A DNA stretch of 52,040 nt, taken from NCBI GenBank assembly GCA_002433805.1, contig DJIW01000031.1, positions 789 to 52,828 on the forward strand. The letters run 5' to 3'. The notes below the pieces were generated by a model, which was not told where the DNA came from, did no database searches, and was given only the letters and a program-made list of their open reading frames with translations. The position numbers were made by a program, and so were the translations under genes. Below are positions 25,575 to 34,955 of this stretch, in pieces; position 1 is the stretch's first letter; each line of letters begins with the position of its first letter. This stretch comes from Competibacteraceae bacterium UBA6584 (GTDB taxonomy: Bacteria > Pseudomonadota > Gammaproteobacteria > Competibacterales > Competibacteraceae).

Positions 25575-26342
25575 ATGCTCGATACGCAAGAAATTGTAAC
25601 GGAGGCGCGGGATGGCGTTGCGGTGGCGCGCATCCGGCGACCCGAAAAGAAAAATGCCCTGACGGTGGCGATGTACACCGCGCTGGCGGCGGTGTTGAAG
25701 CACGCCGAGGCCGATCCCGAAATTCGGGTGCTGGTGCTGACCGGCAGCGGTGACAGTTTTACCAGCGGCAACGATATCGTCGATTTTTTGACGGCGCCAC
25801 CCGCCGGCGAAAATAGCCCGGTCTTTCAATTTCTGACGGGATTGCACCGCTTTGAAAAGCCGCTGGTCGCCGCCGTGAACGGACTGGCGGTCGGGATCGG
25901 CGTGACTTTGTTGCTGCATTGCGATATGGTCTACGTCCGAGCGGGCGCGCGGTTGCAGTTGCCGTTCGCCAATCTCGGACTGTGTCCCGAAGCCGGCTCC
26001 AGCGTGCTGTTGCCCCAGCGGATCGGCTACCCGCGCGCGGCGGAATTGTTGCTGCTCGGCGAGCCTTTCAGCCCCGAGCAGGCTCTGGCATGGGGGCTGA
26101 TCAACGGCGTCGGGGTCGATGCGGAAACGACGCTGGATTTAGCGCTGGCGGCGGCGCGGCGGCTGGCCGCTCAGCCGGCGGCGGCGGCGCGGCTGACCAA
26201 GGCGCTGCTGAAAGAGCCCGAGGCCGCGCGGGTGAGCGAAGCCATCGCGCGGGAAGCCCGTCATTTCGTCGAGCTGTTGCAATCGCCGCGGGCGCGGGCC
26301 GCGTTGGAGGCGTTCGCGGGCCAGCGGACCGCAGGTTCGTAG
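25575..26342 (+). CDS. Enoyl-CoA hydratase/isomerase family protein
   Basis: A 255-residue crotonase-fold enzyme acting on acyl-CoA thioesters. Visible features are the N-terminal IRRPEKKNALT, the oxyanion-hole strand FTSGNDIVDF and the second oxyanion segment FEKPLVAAVNGLAVGIG. The active-site region GLCPEAGSSVLLPQRIG keeps one glutamate, as in Delta3,Delta2-enoyl-CoA isomerases and many generic hydratases. No other beta-oxidation gene is adjacent. Hydratase versus isomerase cannot be settled by eye. It converges with the FixJ-type regulator gene across 30 bases. Confidence 0.88.
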   Translation: MLDTQEIVTEARDGVAVARIRRPEKKNALTVAMYTALAAVLKHAEADPEIRVLVLTGSGDSFTSGNDIVDFLTAPPAGENSPVFQFLTGLHRFEKPLVAAVNGLAVGIGVTLLLHCDMVYVRAGARLQLPFANLGLCPEAGSSVLLPQRIGYPRAAELLLLGEPFSPEQALAWGLINGVGVDAETTLDLALAAARRLAAQPAAAARLTKALLKEPEAARVSEAIAREARHFVELLQSPRARAALEAFAGQRTAGS

Positions 26343-26372
26343 TCGCGAGGGGTTTTGGTCGGCGGCTCGGCG

Positions 26373-26987
26373 CTAGTCGCCCTCGTTCAACAGCGCCAGC
26401 AAGCGGATCAGATCCGACAGCGAGTCGGCCTTTAATTTCTCCATGACCCGCTTGCGGTGGATTTCCACGGTGGACAGACTGATGCCCAATTCGGCGGCGA
26501 TCACCTTGTTGTACTGACCTTCCGCCACCCGCTCCAGCACTTCCCGCTCGCGCGGCGACAGCAGCGCCATCCGGGCCGCCGCGTCGTCCCGACACGCCTG
26601 CCGGCGGCGTTCCCGCTGGTCCAAGGTCAAGGCTTCGCGGATTCGGGCTAACAAGGTCTGGCCTTGAAAGGGCTTTTCGATGAAATCGAACGCGCCGGCT
26701 TTCATGGCGCGAATCGCCATGGGGACATCGCCGTGTCCGGTCATGAAGATGATCGGAACGCGATGCCCTTGCGCCCGGAGCTGTTTTTGCAGGTCCAAGC
26801 CGCTCAGTCCCGGCATCCGCACGTCCAGCAGCAGACAGCCGGGCCGCTGGATGACGCCGGCTTCCAGGAAATCGGCGGCGTTGGCGAAAGTTTCCACGGC
26901 GAGCCCGCTCGCTTGCAGCAGCAGTCCGATGGCGTCGCGAACGGCTTGATCGTCGTCGATGAGAAAAACCGTCGGGACTTCGGACAT
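26373..26987 (-). CDS. FixJ-family response regulator
   Basis: A 204-residue NarL/FixJ-type regulator. The receiver has D11-D12-D13, phospho-acceptor D55 (LLLDVRMPG) and the lysine in FIEKPFQGQ. A LuxR-type helix-turn-helix (about 138-195) contains LSPREREVLERVAEGQYNK and GISLSTVEIHRKRVMEKL. ATG 26987 gives the natural start MSEVPTVFLIDDD; it lies 17 bases after the upstream kinase stop. It is the last gene of the copper ATPase operon and the only response regulator for two kinases there. Confidence 0.92.
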   Translation of the reverse strand: MSEVPTVFLIDDDQAVRDAIGLLLQASGLAVETFANAADFLEAGVIQRPGCLLLDVRMPGLSGLDLQKQLRAQGHRVPIIFMTGHGDVPMAIRAMKAGAFDFIEKPFQGQTLLARIREALTLDQRERRRQACRDDAAARMALLSPREREVLERVAEGQYNKVIAAELGISLSTVEIHRKRVMEKLKADSLSDLIRLLALLNEGD

Positions 26988-27004
26988 GGGCGGGCGGCTC
27001 GGCG

Positions 27005-28891
27005 TCAACAACACGAGTGGATGGGCAGGCTGAAGTGAAACGACGCGCCGCCTTCGGGGTTGGCGCTCGCCCAGAGCTGTCCGTTTTGCGATTCGATGAT
27101 CGAGCGGCTGACCGATAGCCCCAGGCCCATCCCGCCCGGTTTGGTGGTGAAAAAGGGTTGGAACAAGTGATTTTCCACTTCTTGACTGAAACCCTGACCG
27201 GTATCGCGGACGGTGGCCAGCACGTGGTCGGCGTCGAGCATGGCGGTGCGCAACGTCAGTTCGCGCGGTTCGCCGCGCTTCTCGTTGATCGCTTCGATGG
27301 CGTTGCGCAGCAGATACAGCACCGCCAGTTGGATTTGAATGTCGTCGGCGATCACTGTCGGCAAGGCCTCGTCCAGTTCCAGGTTCACCGTGACGCCAGC
27401 TTGACGCAATTCCAGCTGCGCGTAATGGACGACGGAGCGGATGAGGGCGTTTAGATCGAGCGCGGCCTGCGCGGCGGGATGTTTCTGCACCAGCTCGCGC
27501 AGGTGGCGGATGATTTCTCCGGCGCGCATCCCCTGATTGACCACCTCATCGAGCGGTCCGGTCAAGACGCGGGGATCGGTGGTGTCTTGGCGCAGCAAGG
27601 TCAGACAAGCCTGGGTGTAGGCGACGATGGCCGCCAGCGGCTGGTTGAGCTCGTGAGCCAGGCTGGAGGCCAATTCGACCGCCAGGCTGAGCCGCGCCAT
27701 CCGCGCCAGTTCCACCTGCTGCCGCCGCAGCTGATCCTCGGCCAGCTTGCGGCGGGTGATGTCCTCGGCCAAGCCCGCGATCCGATAGACGTGGCCGGCG
27801 GCGTCGTGGATTGGAAAACCGCGATCCCAAATCCAGCGGATCGCGCCGTCGGGTCGCACGATCCGATATTCCTCGTCGAAATGTCCCGAGCCTTGCTTGG
27901 CGATGTGAGCGGCTTGGATGCGGGCGCGGTCGTCCGGATGGATCGCCTCAAGCCAATCCAAGGGGCGCTCGTGCAGGCCGTGGACCGGCCGTCCCCAAAT
28001 CTCCTCGTAGGCCGGACTGATATAAAGCGTCCGTTCTTCGTCGATGCCGTGGACCCAAAACACCTCATGGATGTGTTCGGCCAGTTGCCGGAAGCGTTCC
28101 TCGCTCTCGCGCAGGGCGATTTCCGCTTGAATCCGGGCGGCGATCTGGCGTTCCAAATTCTCATTGATCGCGGAAAGCTGAGCGGTGCGTTCCCGCACGC
28201 GCGATTCCAGGTCGGCGCGGGCGCGTTCCGAGCGTTGTTCGGCGTGTTTGCGAGCGGTGATATCCCGCGCGATGCCGAGGATGCCGATGGTGTGACCGGC
28301 CGCGTCGCGACAGGGCCATTTGGTGGAAAGAAAAGTTCGGGTGTCCCCTTGCAGGGTGAAGGTATTCTCGCAACTGAGCAACATGCCGCCGGCGAGCACC
28401 CGCCGGTCTTCCTCGATCATCGTGCGAGCCATTTCGGCGGGGAATAGATCGAGGTCACTGCGGTTGAGGCAATCGGTCAACGGACGGCAAGCCAGACGCG
28501 CGCCCGCCGAATTGAGCGCGAGGTAATGGCCTCGCCGGTCTTTAATGAAAGCGACGTCGGTGATCTGTTCGATGAATTCCGCCAGGCGGAGCTCTTGCGC
28601 CCGCCGGGCGCGGTGGACGGTCTTGGCGCGGGCTTGCAGCAGCCAATACAGCAGGCCTCCGCTCAGGAGGATCGCCAGCGCGTCGGGCCACGGCTCCAGC
28701 GATTTTGCGCCGGCGGCCGGTTGGAACCAGAGGGTCACGAGGGGATTGACCCATAAAATCCACAACAGCCCCGCCAGCATGAATAACGCGCTGAGGGCGG
28801 CCGGGTGAAGCTGGCTGGGGTACCAGCGGCGCGATTCGAAGGCGGGAGCGCGCTCGTCCGGTTGCGGATTCGAGTTTTGAATGCCCGCCAT
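27005..28891 (-). CDS. FixL-like PAS sensor histidine kinase
   Basis: A 628-residue membrane kinase. Two N-terminal helices (about 31-48 and 70-87) are followed by a PAS domain (about 103-215), a coiled coil (about 215-262) and a second PAS domain with PAC motif (about 265-385, YRIVRPDGAIRWIWDRGFPI). The H box has H413 (SLAHELNQPLAAIVAY), then come N box LLRNAIEA and G boxes RDTGQGFS and MGLGLSVSRSII. This HELNQPLAA type pairs with FixJ/TodT regulators such as the one 17 bases downstream. It is a close functional parallel to the preceding kinase but is built differently at the sensor end. Confidence 0.92.
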   Translation of the reverse strand: MAGIQNSNPQPDERAPAFESRRWYPSQLHPAALSALFMLAGLLWILWVNPLVTLWFQPAAGAKSLEPWPDALAILLSGGLLYWLLQARAKTVHRARRAQELRLAEFIEQITDVAFIKDRRGHYLALNSAGARLACRPLTDCLNRSDLDLFPAEMARTMIEEDRRVLAGGMLLSCENTFTLQGDTRTFLSTKWPCRDAAGHTIGILGIARDITARKHAEQRSERARADLESRVRERTAQLSAINENLERQIAARIQAEIALRESEERFRQLAEHIHEVFWVHGIDEERTLYISPAYEEIWGRPVHGLHERPLDWLEAIHPDDRARIQAAHIAKQGSGHFDEEYRIVRPDGAIRWIWDRGFPIHDAAGHVYRIAGLAEDITRRKLAEDQLRRQQVELARMARLSLAVELASSLAHELNQPLAAIVAYTQACLTLLRQDTTDPRVLTGPLDEVVNQGMRAGEIIRHLRELVQKHPAAQAALDLNALIRSVVHYAQLELRQAGVTVNLELDEALPTVIADDIQIQLAVLYLLRNAIEAINEKRGEPRELTLRTAMLDADHVLATVRDTGQGFSQEVENHLFQPFFTTKPGGMGLGLSVSRSIIESQNGQLWASANPEGGASFHFSLPIHSCC

Positions 28892-28906
28892 CGCCGGGGC
28901 TCCCGC

Positions 28907-30862
28907 TCAGTTCGCTTCCAGGGACAAATCCCCGGAAAGCCGTTCGGGCGTCGTGACGCGGCTGGCGACCGGCAAGCTAAAGTGAAAGGTGATGCCGGGA
29001 CCAGGGTTCGGGGTGGCCCACAACCGGCCGCCGTGCGCCTCGACGATGGATTGGCTGATCGACAGGCCCAGGCCGAGGCCGTCCGGTTTGGTGGTGAAAA
29101 AGGGATTGAGCACTTGATTGAGGATGTCGGGAGCGACGCCGGGGCCGGTGTCCTTGACCCCGATTTCCACCGTATCGCCCACATGGCGGGCGAAAACGGT
29201 GATGATCCTCGGCTCTTCGCTCGCGCTCATGGCGTCCGCGGCGTTGCGGATCAGATTGAGCACCACTTGCTGGAATTGAAGCGGGTCGGCCAGCACCGGC
29301 GGTAGGTTGGGATTGATGCGCTGGTGGAACTGGAGGCGGTTGCGGCGCATCTCCAAGCGCAGGAAATCGGCGATATCCTCGAACAAATCCTTGATCCTGA
29401 CCGTCAGGTACTGCGGTTTGCTCTGGCGGGCGAAATGGCGGATCTGTTGGATGATGGTGTTGGTCCGCACGCTTTGCGCGGCGATTTTCTCCAGAGTCTC
29501 GCGCACCTCTTTCGGCTGGGCTTGGCCGGCGTGCAGCCGGGCGAGACAGGTTTCGGTGTAAAGCGCGATGGCGGTGATCGGTTGGTTGATTTCGTGGGCC
29601 AGCCCGGAAGCCATCTCGCCTAGCGTGTTGAGGCGCGAGGCGTGCGCCAGCAGCGCGTGCTGGCGCTGCGCGGCGGCGGCGGCGCGGTCCTGGTCGATGA
29701 TGGCGCCCACCCATTGCGCCATCAGTTGGATCAATTCGAGATCCACGGCGGCGAACGGGCTCGGCCGGGGACGGGCATCGGAAAAATTCAAGGTGCCGAA
29801 CGGTTGGCCGCCGACCTGAACCGCCGCGCCGAGGTAGGTTTCGACGGTCAGTCGGAGATGGCGGCTCGGCTGGCGGGCCGGCCACGCCGATCCGCGGTCG
29901 AAAGCCACCGGTTGCCGCGCGCGCAGCGTATGCTGGCAGCAGCTTTCGACCAGCGAAAAACTTTCACCTTGCGCGAGGTCGTGTCGGGACGAGATCATTT
30001 GCACGATTTCGTAACGGTCGCCGTCGATCCGCGCCAAAATTCCGGTGCCGGCGCCGAAGCGCTGGCAGCCCATCGCCAGCAAGGTTTGGATTTGATCGCC
30101 GGCGTGGCGGCGGGGCGCGGAAATGCTGCGATAGAATTCCCGCAGCGCCTCCACACTATCTTGCAACGCCGCTTGCTGCTCGGCCAGATGGCGGTTGGCG
30201 CGCTCGGTTTGTTCTTGAACCCTGGCGTAGGATCGCGCCAGCTCGAGATTTTCCAGGGCCAAGCGCAACGCCTGACTCAGGACTCGGTGGTAGCGGTGGG
30301 CGGTGCCCAAGGCCAGCAGCAGATACAAGACGCCGGTAAAGCCCATGACGGCGCGCATCAGATCGTCTTGCAGTAACAGCCACAGCGCCGGCGGCAGAAC
30401 CAAGGGCAGGGCGTAGGCCACGCAGGCGGTCATCACCGACGTCATGGTGAGGATGCCGCCCATCAGCACGCCGCCCAGAATCAAGCAAATGAACATTTGA
30501 TGGACCAGCGAGGGGGTCAGCGCCAGCAAAAACACGCAACCTCCCCAGCACGTTCCCGTCGCGGCGCACGCCCAGATGTAGCGTTCGACCCACCGTTCCA
30601 CCTTCTCGGCCTCCGCCGCGCGGCGCTGGTGGATGATCACTAAAATCAGGCGGATGACCAAAGTGGTTTCCAACAGCGCCAGCCAGATCAGCAAGGCGGA
30701 GCGCGGCGCCTCGTCCCAGAGCAGGAAGGTTAAAACCGGCGCGATCATCAAGTTGGCGACGATGCCCAACGGCGCTTGGTCGTATAACAGCTGAACTCGT
30801 TGGGCGTCGATGCGGCGGGAGATGAAATCGTCGCCAAGACCGGCGGGCGCGGGGGCGTTCAT
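28907..30862 (-). CDS. Multi-helix sensor histidine kinase with GAF domain
   Basis: A 651-residue membrane kinase. About six N-terminal helices (residues 30-190) form an integral membrane sensor resembling MASE-type domains. A coiled coil, a GAF-like domain (about 250-390) and the kinase core follow: H423 in GLAHEINQPITAIALY, N box LNLIRNAADAM and G boxes KDTGPGVAPD and LGLGLSISQSIV. Its start overlaps the stop of the small membrane protein (ATGA), and its stop is 15 bases before the second kinase gene. Both kinases probably feed the same FixJ-type regulator. Confidence 0.9.
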   Translation of the reverse strand: MNAPAPAGLGDDFISRRIDAQRVQLLYDQAPLGIVANLMIAPVLTFLLWDEAPRSALLIWLALLETTLVIRLILVIIHQRRAAEAEKVERWVERYIWACAATGTCWGGCVFLLALTPSLVHQMFICLILGGVLMGGILTMTSVMTACVAYALPLVLPPALWLLLQDDLMRAVMGFTGVLYLLLALGTAHRYHRVLSQALRLALENLELARSYARVQEQTERANRHLAEQQAALQDSVEALREFYRSISAPRRHAGDQIQTLLAMGCQRFGAGTGILARIDGDRYEIVQMISSRHDLAQGESFSLVESCCQHTLRARQPVAFDRGSAWPARQPSRHLRLTVETYLGAAVQVGGQPFGTLNFSDARPRPSPFAAVDLELIQLMAQWVGAIIDQDRAAAAAQRQHALLAHASRLNTLGEMASGLAHEINQPITAIALYTETCLARLHAGQAQPKEVRETLEKIAAQSVRTNTIIQQIRHFARQSKPQYLTVRIKDLFEDIADFLRLEMRRNRLQFHQRINPNLPPVLADPLQFQQVVLNLIRNAADAMSASEEPRIITVFARHVGDTVEIGVKDTGPGVAPDILNQVLNPFFTTKPDGLGLGLSISQSIVEAHGGRLWATPNPGPGITFHFSLPVASRVTTPERLSGDLSLEAN

Positions 30863-31191
30863 GGGACGCGCGGGTGGGGAGGCGCGCTATCGACCGTGGG
30901 TCGGCTGGAAACCGTGCGATCCTCCAAGGCGGGAGGGCCGGGCTCGATTTCGTATTCGCCTTCCAAAACGGCGGGCCGCGCATCGCGCGCCCGCCGCGCC
31001 AGCTTGCGGTATTGCCACCACAACCAGCCGCCCGCCGCCAGGCCGATCACGAGCAGCGCGGCGAACACCACCGAAGCGACGGCGAAGGTCGCCACGAGAG
31101 CCAGGATCGAGACCAAACCGAGCGCCAAGCGCTGGAGCCAGGACGGTTTCCGATAAAGCCAAGCGGGTGCGGATAACGGCGGCGATTTCAT
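30859..31191 (-). CDS. Small membrane protein of the copper operon
   Basis: A 110-residue protein; family not recognised. Its middle is hydrophobic (about 20-57: LALGLVSILALVATFAVASV and VIGLAAGGWLWWQY), giving two closely spaced helices. The C-terminal tail is charged then proline-rich. ATG 31191 overlaps the stop of the 26-codon gene upstream (ATGA), and its own stop overlaps the kinase start (ATGA). An in-frame ATG at 31212 would lengthen it by 7 residues, but the coupled start is preferred. It may be an accessory subunit of the ATPase or the sensor kinase. Confidence 0.65.
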   Translation of the reverse strand: MKSPPLSAPAWLYRKPSWLQRLALGLVSILALVATFAVASVVFAALLVIGLAAGGWLWWQYRKLARRARDARPAVLEGEYEIEPGPPALEDRTVSSRPTVDSAPPHPRVP

Positions 31192-31268
31192 GGGCGGGCG
31201 ATCCAAAACCACCAGACGATCAAGGCGATCAGCCCGAGTCCGGCTAGATTGACGAGATAAGCGGTCAT
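31188..31268 (-). CDS. 26-residue single-helix membrane peptide, likely cupredoxin anchor remnant
   Basis: A very small gene between the copper ATPase and the 110-residue protein. It encodes one membrane helix (VNLAGLGLIALIVWWFW) and then stops. Its ATG overlaps the ATPase stop and its stop overlaps the next ATG, each as ATGA, which argues that it is translated. From memory, this N-terminus resembles membrane-anchored cupredoxin-domain proteins encoded beside copper ATPases; the copper-binding domain is absent here. It is either a degenerate remnant kept for coupling or a genuine micropeptide. Confidence 0.6.
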   Translation of the reverse strand: MTAYLVNLAGLGLIALIVWWFWIARP

Positions 31269-33511
31269 GTCGGCGCGCCTTTCGGACGAAAACCGCGCAG
31301 GCGGTTGGCGTTGCTGACCACGGTGAACGACGACAGCGCCATGGCCGCGCCGGCCAGCATCGGGTCCAGCAACATGCCGGTCGCCGGATACAGCGCGCCC
31401 GCCGCCAGCGGAATGCCTAAGGTATTGTAGAGGAAAGCGCCGAACAAGTTCTGGCGGATGTTGGCCACCGTGGCGCGCGAGATGGCGATGGCGTCGGCGA
31501 TGCCGTGGAGGGAGCCGCCCACCAAGGTAATGCCGGCGCTTTCGATGGCGACATCGGTTCCCGCCCCCATGGCGAAACCGACGTCGGCCCGCGCCAGGGC
31601 CGGCGCGTCGTTGATGCCGTCGCCAGCCATCCCCACGCGCTCGCCGCGCGCCTGAAATTCGGCGATCACCTCGGCCTTGGCGGTGGGCGCAACCTCGGCG
31701 AATACGGTGTCGATGCCGGCCTCGGCGGCGACGGCGCGCGCGGTGGCGGCATGATCGCCGGTCAATAACGCCACCCGCAGGCCCAAATCCCGCAACCGAC
31801 GGATCGCGATGAGCGAGTCCGGCTTGAGCGGGTCGGAAATGCCGATCAGGCCGGCGGCCCGCGCGTCGACCGCCACCAGGATCGGCGTTTGACCGGCGGC
31901 GGCCAACCGCTCGGCCTCAGCCGCGAGCGGCGCGCCGTCGATGCCGTTGGCGTCCAGCAAGCGCCGGTTGCCGACCGCCAGCGCGCGGCCCTCGACCCGA
32001 CCGCCGGCGCCTTGACCGGCGATGGCCGCGAACTGTTCCGGCGCGCGCGCGGTCAGCCCGCGTTCTGCGGCCGCGTTTAGGATCGCCCGCGCCAGCGGAT
32101 GTTCGGAGCCGGCTTCCAAGCCGGCGGCCAGCCGCAGCAGTTCGTTTTCGTCAAAGCCGTCGAGGGCCTTCAGCGCGGTAACCGTCGGCCGGCCGGTGGT
32201 GACGGTGCCGGTCTTGTCCAAGATGACGGCGGTCAATTGTCCCGCCCGTTGCAGCGCTTCGCCGTCGCGGATCAGAATGCCGTGTTCGGCGGCCTTGCCG
32301 ACCCCGACCATGATCGAGATCGGCGTCGCCAAGCCCAGGGCGCAGGGGCAGGCGATGATCAGCACCGTCAAGGTCGTGACCAACATGAAGCCGAGCCGGG
32401 GTTCGGGGCCGAAGTTGAACCACGCCAGCGCGGTGAGGACGGCGACGATCAACACCGACGGCACGAACACGGCGGCCACTCGGTCGGCGAGCCGGCCCAA
32501 CGGCGGTTTGCTGTTTTGCGCCTGCCGGACGCTGGCGATGATCTGCGCCAGCACCGTTTCCTCGCCGACCCGATTCGCCTGGAATACGAAGGTTCCGGCT
32601 TCATTCAAGGTGCCGCCGGTCACCGGATCGCCCTGTCGCTTGACCACCGACAAGGGCTCGCCGGTCAGCATGGCCTCGTTCACGGTGGACTGACCGCCGA
32701 CCACCGTGCCGTCCACGGGGATTTTCTCGCCCGGCCGCACCCGGACCAGCGCGCCTCGGGCGAGCGTTTCGATGGGGACGTCCCGCTCTTGATCGCCCTC
32801 CACCAGCCGAGCGGTTTTAGGGCGCAAGCCCAGCAGGCGTTGGATGGCGGCCGAGGCTTTGCCGCGCGCCCGGCTTTCCAGCGCGGAACCGAGATTGATC
32901 AGGGCGATAATGGTGACCGCCGCCTCGAAATAGGCGTGCCGGGCCAGGCTGGGCACGCTGTCGGGGAACAGCGCGACCAACATCGAATAAAACCACGCCG
33001 AACCGGTGCCCAGCGCGATCAAGGTGTCCATGTTGGCGTTGTGATGGCGAAACTGCCGCCGAGCGCCGCTGAAAAAATGACCGCCGGCGTAGCGCAAGAC
33101 GGCCAAGGTCGCAAGGCCGATCCCGATCCAGAAGACCCGCCCGCTCGGGGTGTCCAGACCCGGCCAGGCGCCGAGCATTTCGCCCAACATCAGCGCGGCG
33201 GCGAAGGTCCCGGCGGCGAGCGCGTTGCGAAACAGCCGCCGGTAGCGCGCCCGCTCGCTCCGATCCCGTTCCTGTTCGTCGCCCGCCTCGCGCAGTTCGG
33301 CGGCGTCGTAACCGGCTTCGCGCACGGCTGCGATCAGGGCGGCGGGCTGGAGGGTTCCGGACACCTGCGCGGTGCGTTCGGCCAGATTGACGCTGGCGTC
33401 AGTCACGCCGGGAACCTCGCGCAGGGCGGTTTCCACGGCGGCGACGCAGCCGGCGCAGCTCATGCCGCTGATGGCGAAACGCAGGGGCTTGGCGGGCGGC
33501 GCGGCGGACAT
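31265..33511 (-). CDS. copA: Copper-translocating P-type ATPase
   Basis: A 748-residue P1B-type ATPase that pumps monovalent copper (or silver) out of the cytoplasm. An N-terminal heavy-metal domain with GMSCAGC (16-22) precedes eight helices. The transport motif CPC lies in ACPCALGL (about 385), phosphorylation occurs in DKTGTVTTGRP (about 430), the SEHPLA histidine-proline site is present, and GDGINDAPAL lies near the end. CPC with this architecture indicates Cu(I)/Ag(I). It is the first gene of an operon continuing into a micropeptide, a small membrane protein, two kinases and a regulator. The regulatory tail suggests copper sensing or assembly of a copper enzyme. Confidence 0.94.
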   Translation of the reverse strand: MSAAPPAKPLRFAISGMSCAGCVAAVETALREVPGVTDASVNLAERTAQVSGTLQPAALIAAVREAGYDAAELREAGDEQERDRSERARYRRLFRNALAAGTFAAALMLGEMLGAWPGLDTPSGRVFWIGIGLATLAVLRYAGGHFFSGARRQFRHHNANMDTLIALGTGSAWFYSMLVALFPDSVPSLARHAYFEAAVTIIALINLGSALESRARGKASAAIQRLLGLRPKTARLVEGDQERDVPIETLARGALVRVRPGEKIPVDGTVVGGQSTVNEAMLTGEPLSVVKRQGDPVTGGTLNEAGTFVFQANRVGEETVLAQIIASVRQAQNSKPPLGRLADRVAAVFVPSVLIVAVLTALAWFNFGPEPRLGFMLVTTLTVLIIACPCALGLATPISIMVGVGKAAEHGILIRDGEALQRAGQLTAVILDKTGTVTTGRPTVTALKALDGFDENELLRLAAGLEAGSEHPLARAILNAAAERGLTARAPEQFAAIAGQGAGGRVEGRALAVGNRRLLDANGIDGAPLAAEAERLAAAGQTPILVAVDARAAGLIGISDPLKPDSLIAIRRLRDLGLRVALLTGDHAATARAVAAEAGIDTVFAEVAPTAKAEVIAEFQARGERVGMAGDGINDAPALARADVGFAMGAGTDVAIESAGITLVGGSLHGIADAIAISRATVANIRQNLFGAFLYNTLGIPLAAGALYPATGMLLDPMLAGAAMALSSFTVVSNANRLRGFRPKGAPT

Positions 33512-33692
33512 GAGCGCGAGTTCTCCACGAAATCAGGGTCGGGGCGCGAGCATCCGGCGGGGCCGGCTTGCTCGGGTTTGCAGCTCAATACAGATGATCG
33601 CGGCACCAATCGAGGTTACACTGATCGGACCGCCTCCGGCTCGAATTCGTTCTCCGCTCGATTCTGATCGGATTAACCTCACCTGCAGACGC
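33512..33692. promoter_or_regulatory. Divergent promoter region of the copper operon and the phosphatase cassette
   Basis: These 181 bases separate the ATPase operon (minus) from the receiver-phosphatase gene (plus), so they must drive at least two transcripts. I cannot assign a convincing -35/-10 pair to either. No clear CueR-type or CopY-type palindrome is visible. Confidence 0.4.
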
Positions 33693-34955
33693 ATGGCTCC
33701 TAGCTCAAGCAACTATATCCTCGTGGTGGACGACGATCCGGCCATGCTGCGCATCATCACCGCCATGCTCCGGCAGTGGCGTTATGAAACCCGCGTGGCG
33801 CGCGACGGCCTGGAAGCATGGGAGATTGTACAACAAGGCAATATCCGACTGGTGATCAGCGATTGGATGATGCCCGGCTTGAGCGGTCCCGATCTGTGCC
33901 GTCGGGGGCGCGCCGCCAAGTTTGACAATTATATCTATCTGATTTTGTTGAGCGGGCGCAATGACCGAAACTCGCTGGTGCAAGGCATGGACGCCGGGGC
34001 CGACGATTTTATCGTCAAGCCGGTCCATCCGGAGGAACTGCGGGTGCGGGTTCGCGCCGGCGAGCGGATCCTGCGGCTGGAAGAGGAATTGGACGAGCGC
34101 AACGACCGCCTCAACCGGATCAATCACACCCTGTCCGAAGCCTACTCGACCATCCGTAACGACTTGGAATCCGCCGCTGGCATGCAAAAAGCGCTGTTGC
34201 CGCCGCCGCTGCGCTTGCCGGGCGTCACCGTGGAATGGTTGTTTCACCCCTGCTCGTTCGTGGCCGGCGATATCTTCGATTATTTTACGGTCGACGCGCA
34301 CCAATTGAGCTTTTATCAGTTGGATGTGGTGGGGCACGGCGTGCCGGCCGCGCTGCTGTCGTTTACCTTGAGTCGGTTGCTCTCGCAAGGGGCCGAGGAG
34401 AAACGGCTGCGCCGGCAGGAATCGAGCGCGAGCGGGCCGGCGATCCCGCAAGTGCTGGTCGGCGAATTAAACCGGCGCTTTCAATCCGGCATCGACCCCT
34501 TGCAGTATTTTACCATGATTTACGGTAACTTGGATTTGCGTTCCGGGCAGGTGAGCCTCGCCCAGGCCGGCCATCCCAAACCGATCGTGCTGCGCCGCGA
34601 CAGCGGCCGCGCCGAACTGGTGGGCGGCGGCGGCTTTCCGGTCGGAATGTTTCCCGAGGTCGAATATGACACCACCGACTTTGCACTGGCGCCAGGAGAT
34701 CGTCTATTTTTATACTCAGATGGCATTACCGAGTGCCCCAATCCCGCCGGCGAACCGTTTTCCGAATTACGCTTGAGACAGTTGCTGGAAGCCAGCTGTG
34801 ATTCGGCCGCCGCCGCGGTGGCCGCGCGCGTCGGCCAGGCGTTACTGGAATGGAAGGGCGACGACAACCTTGAGGATGACATCACCTTACTGGTTTTGGA
34901 ACGCGAGCATGGCCATGACCCGGACAATCCGCCTGGTTATCGAGAGCCGGGCTGA
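33693..34955 (+). CDS. Response regulator with PP2C-type phosphatase output (RsbU-like)
   Basis: A 420-residue protein. The receiver (1-125) has D13-D14-D15, acceptor D57 (ISDWMMPG) and lysine about 109 (FIVKPVHPEE). A coiled-coil linker (about 125-170) and a SpoIIE/RsbU-type PP2C domain follow: FVAGDIFDYF, QLDVVGHGVPAALLS, LYSDGITECPN and DNLEDDITLLVL, with all metal aspartates present. It should dephosphorylate a STAS protein when phosphorylated on the receiver. ATG 33693 is chosen because the receiver begins there; the frame is open further upstream without a ribosome site. The RsbW-like gene overlaps its 3' end. Confidence 0.9.
   Translation: MAPSSSNYILVVDDDPAMLRIITAMLRQWRYETRVARDGLEAWEIVQQGNIRLVISDWMMPGLSGPDLCRRGRAAKFDNYIYLILLSGRNDRNSLVQGMDAGADDFIVKPVHPEELRVRVRAGERILRLEEELDERNDRLNRINHTLSEAYSTIRNDLESAAGMQKALLPPPLRLPGVTVEWLFHPCSFVAGDIFDYFTVDAHQLSFYQLDVVGHGVPAALLSFTLSRLLSQGAEEKRLRRQESSASGPAIPQVLVGELNRRFQSGIDPLQYFTMIYGNLDLRSGQVSLAQAGHPKPIVLRRDSGRAELVGGGGFPVGMFPEVEYDTTDFALAPGDRLFLYSDGITECPNPAGEPFSELRLRQLLEASCDSAAAAVAARVGQALLEWKGDDNLEDDITLLVLEREHGHDPDNPPGYREPG

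Noticed and set aside
32099..33667. Long plus-strand frame of 522 codons across the copper ATPase
   Set aside because: Antisense to a full set of P-type ATPase motifs; no ribosome site or domain.
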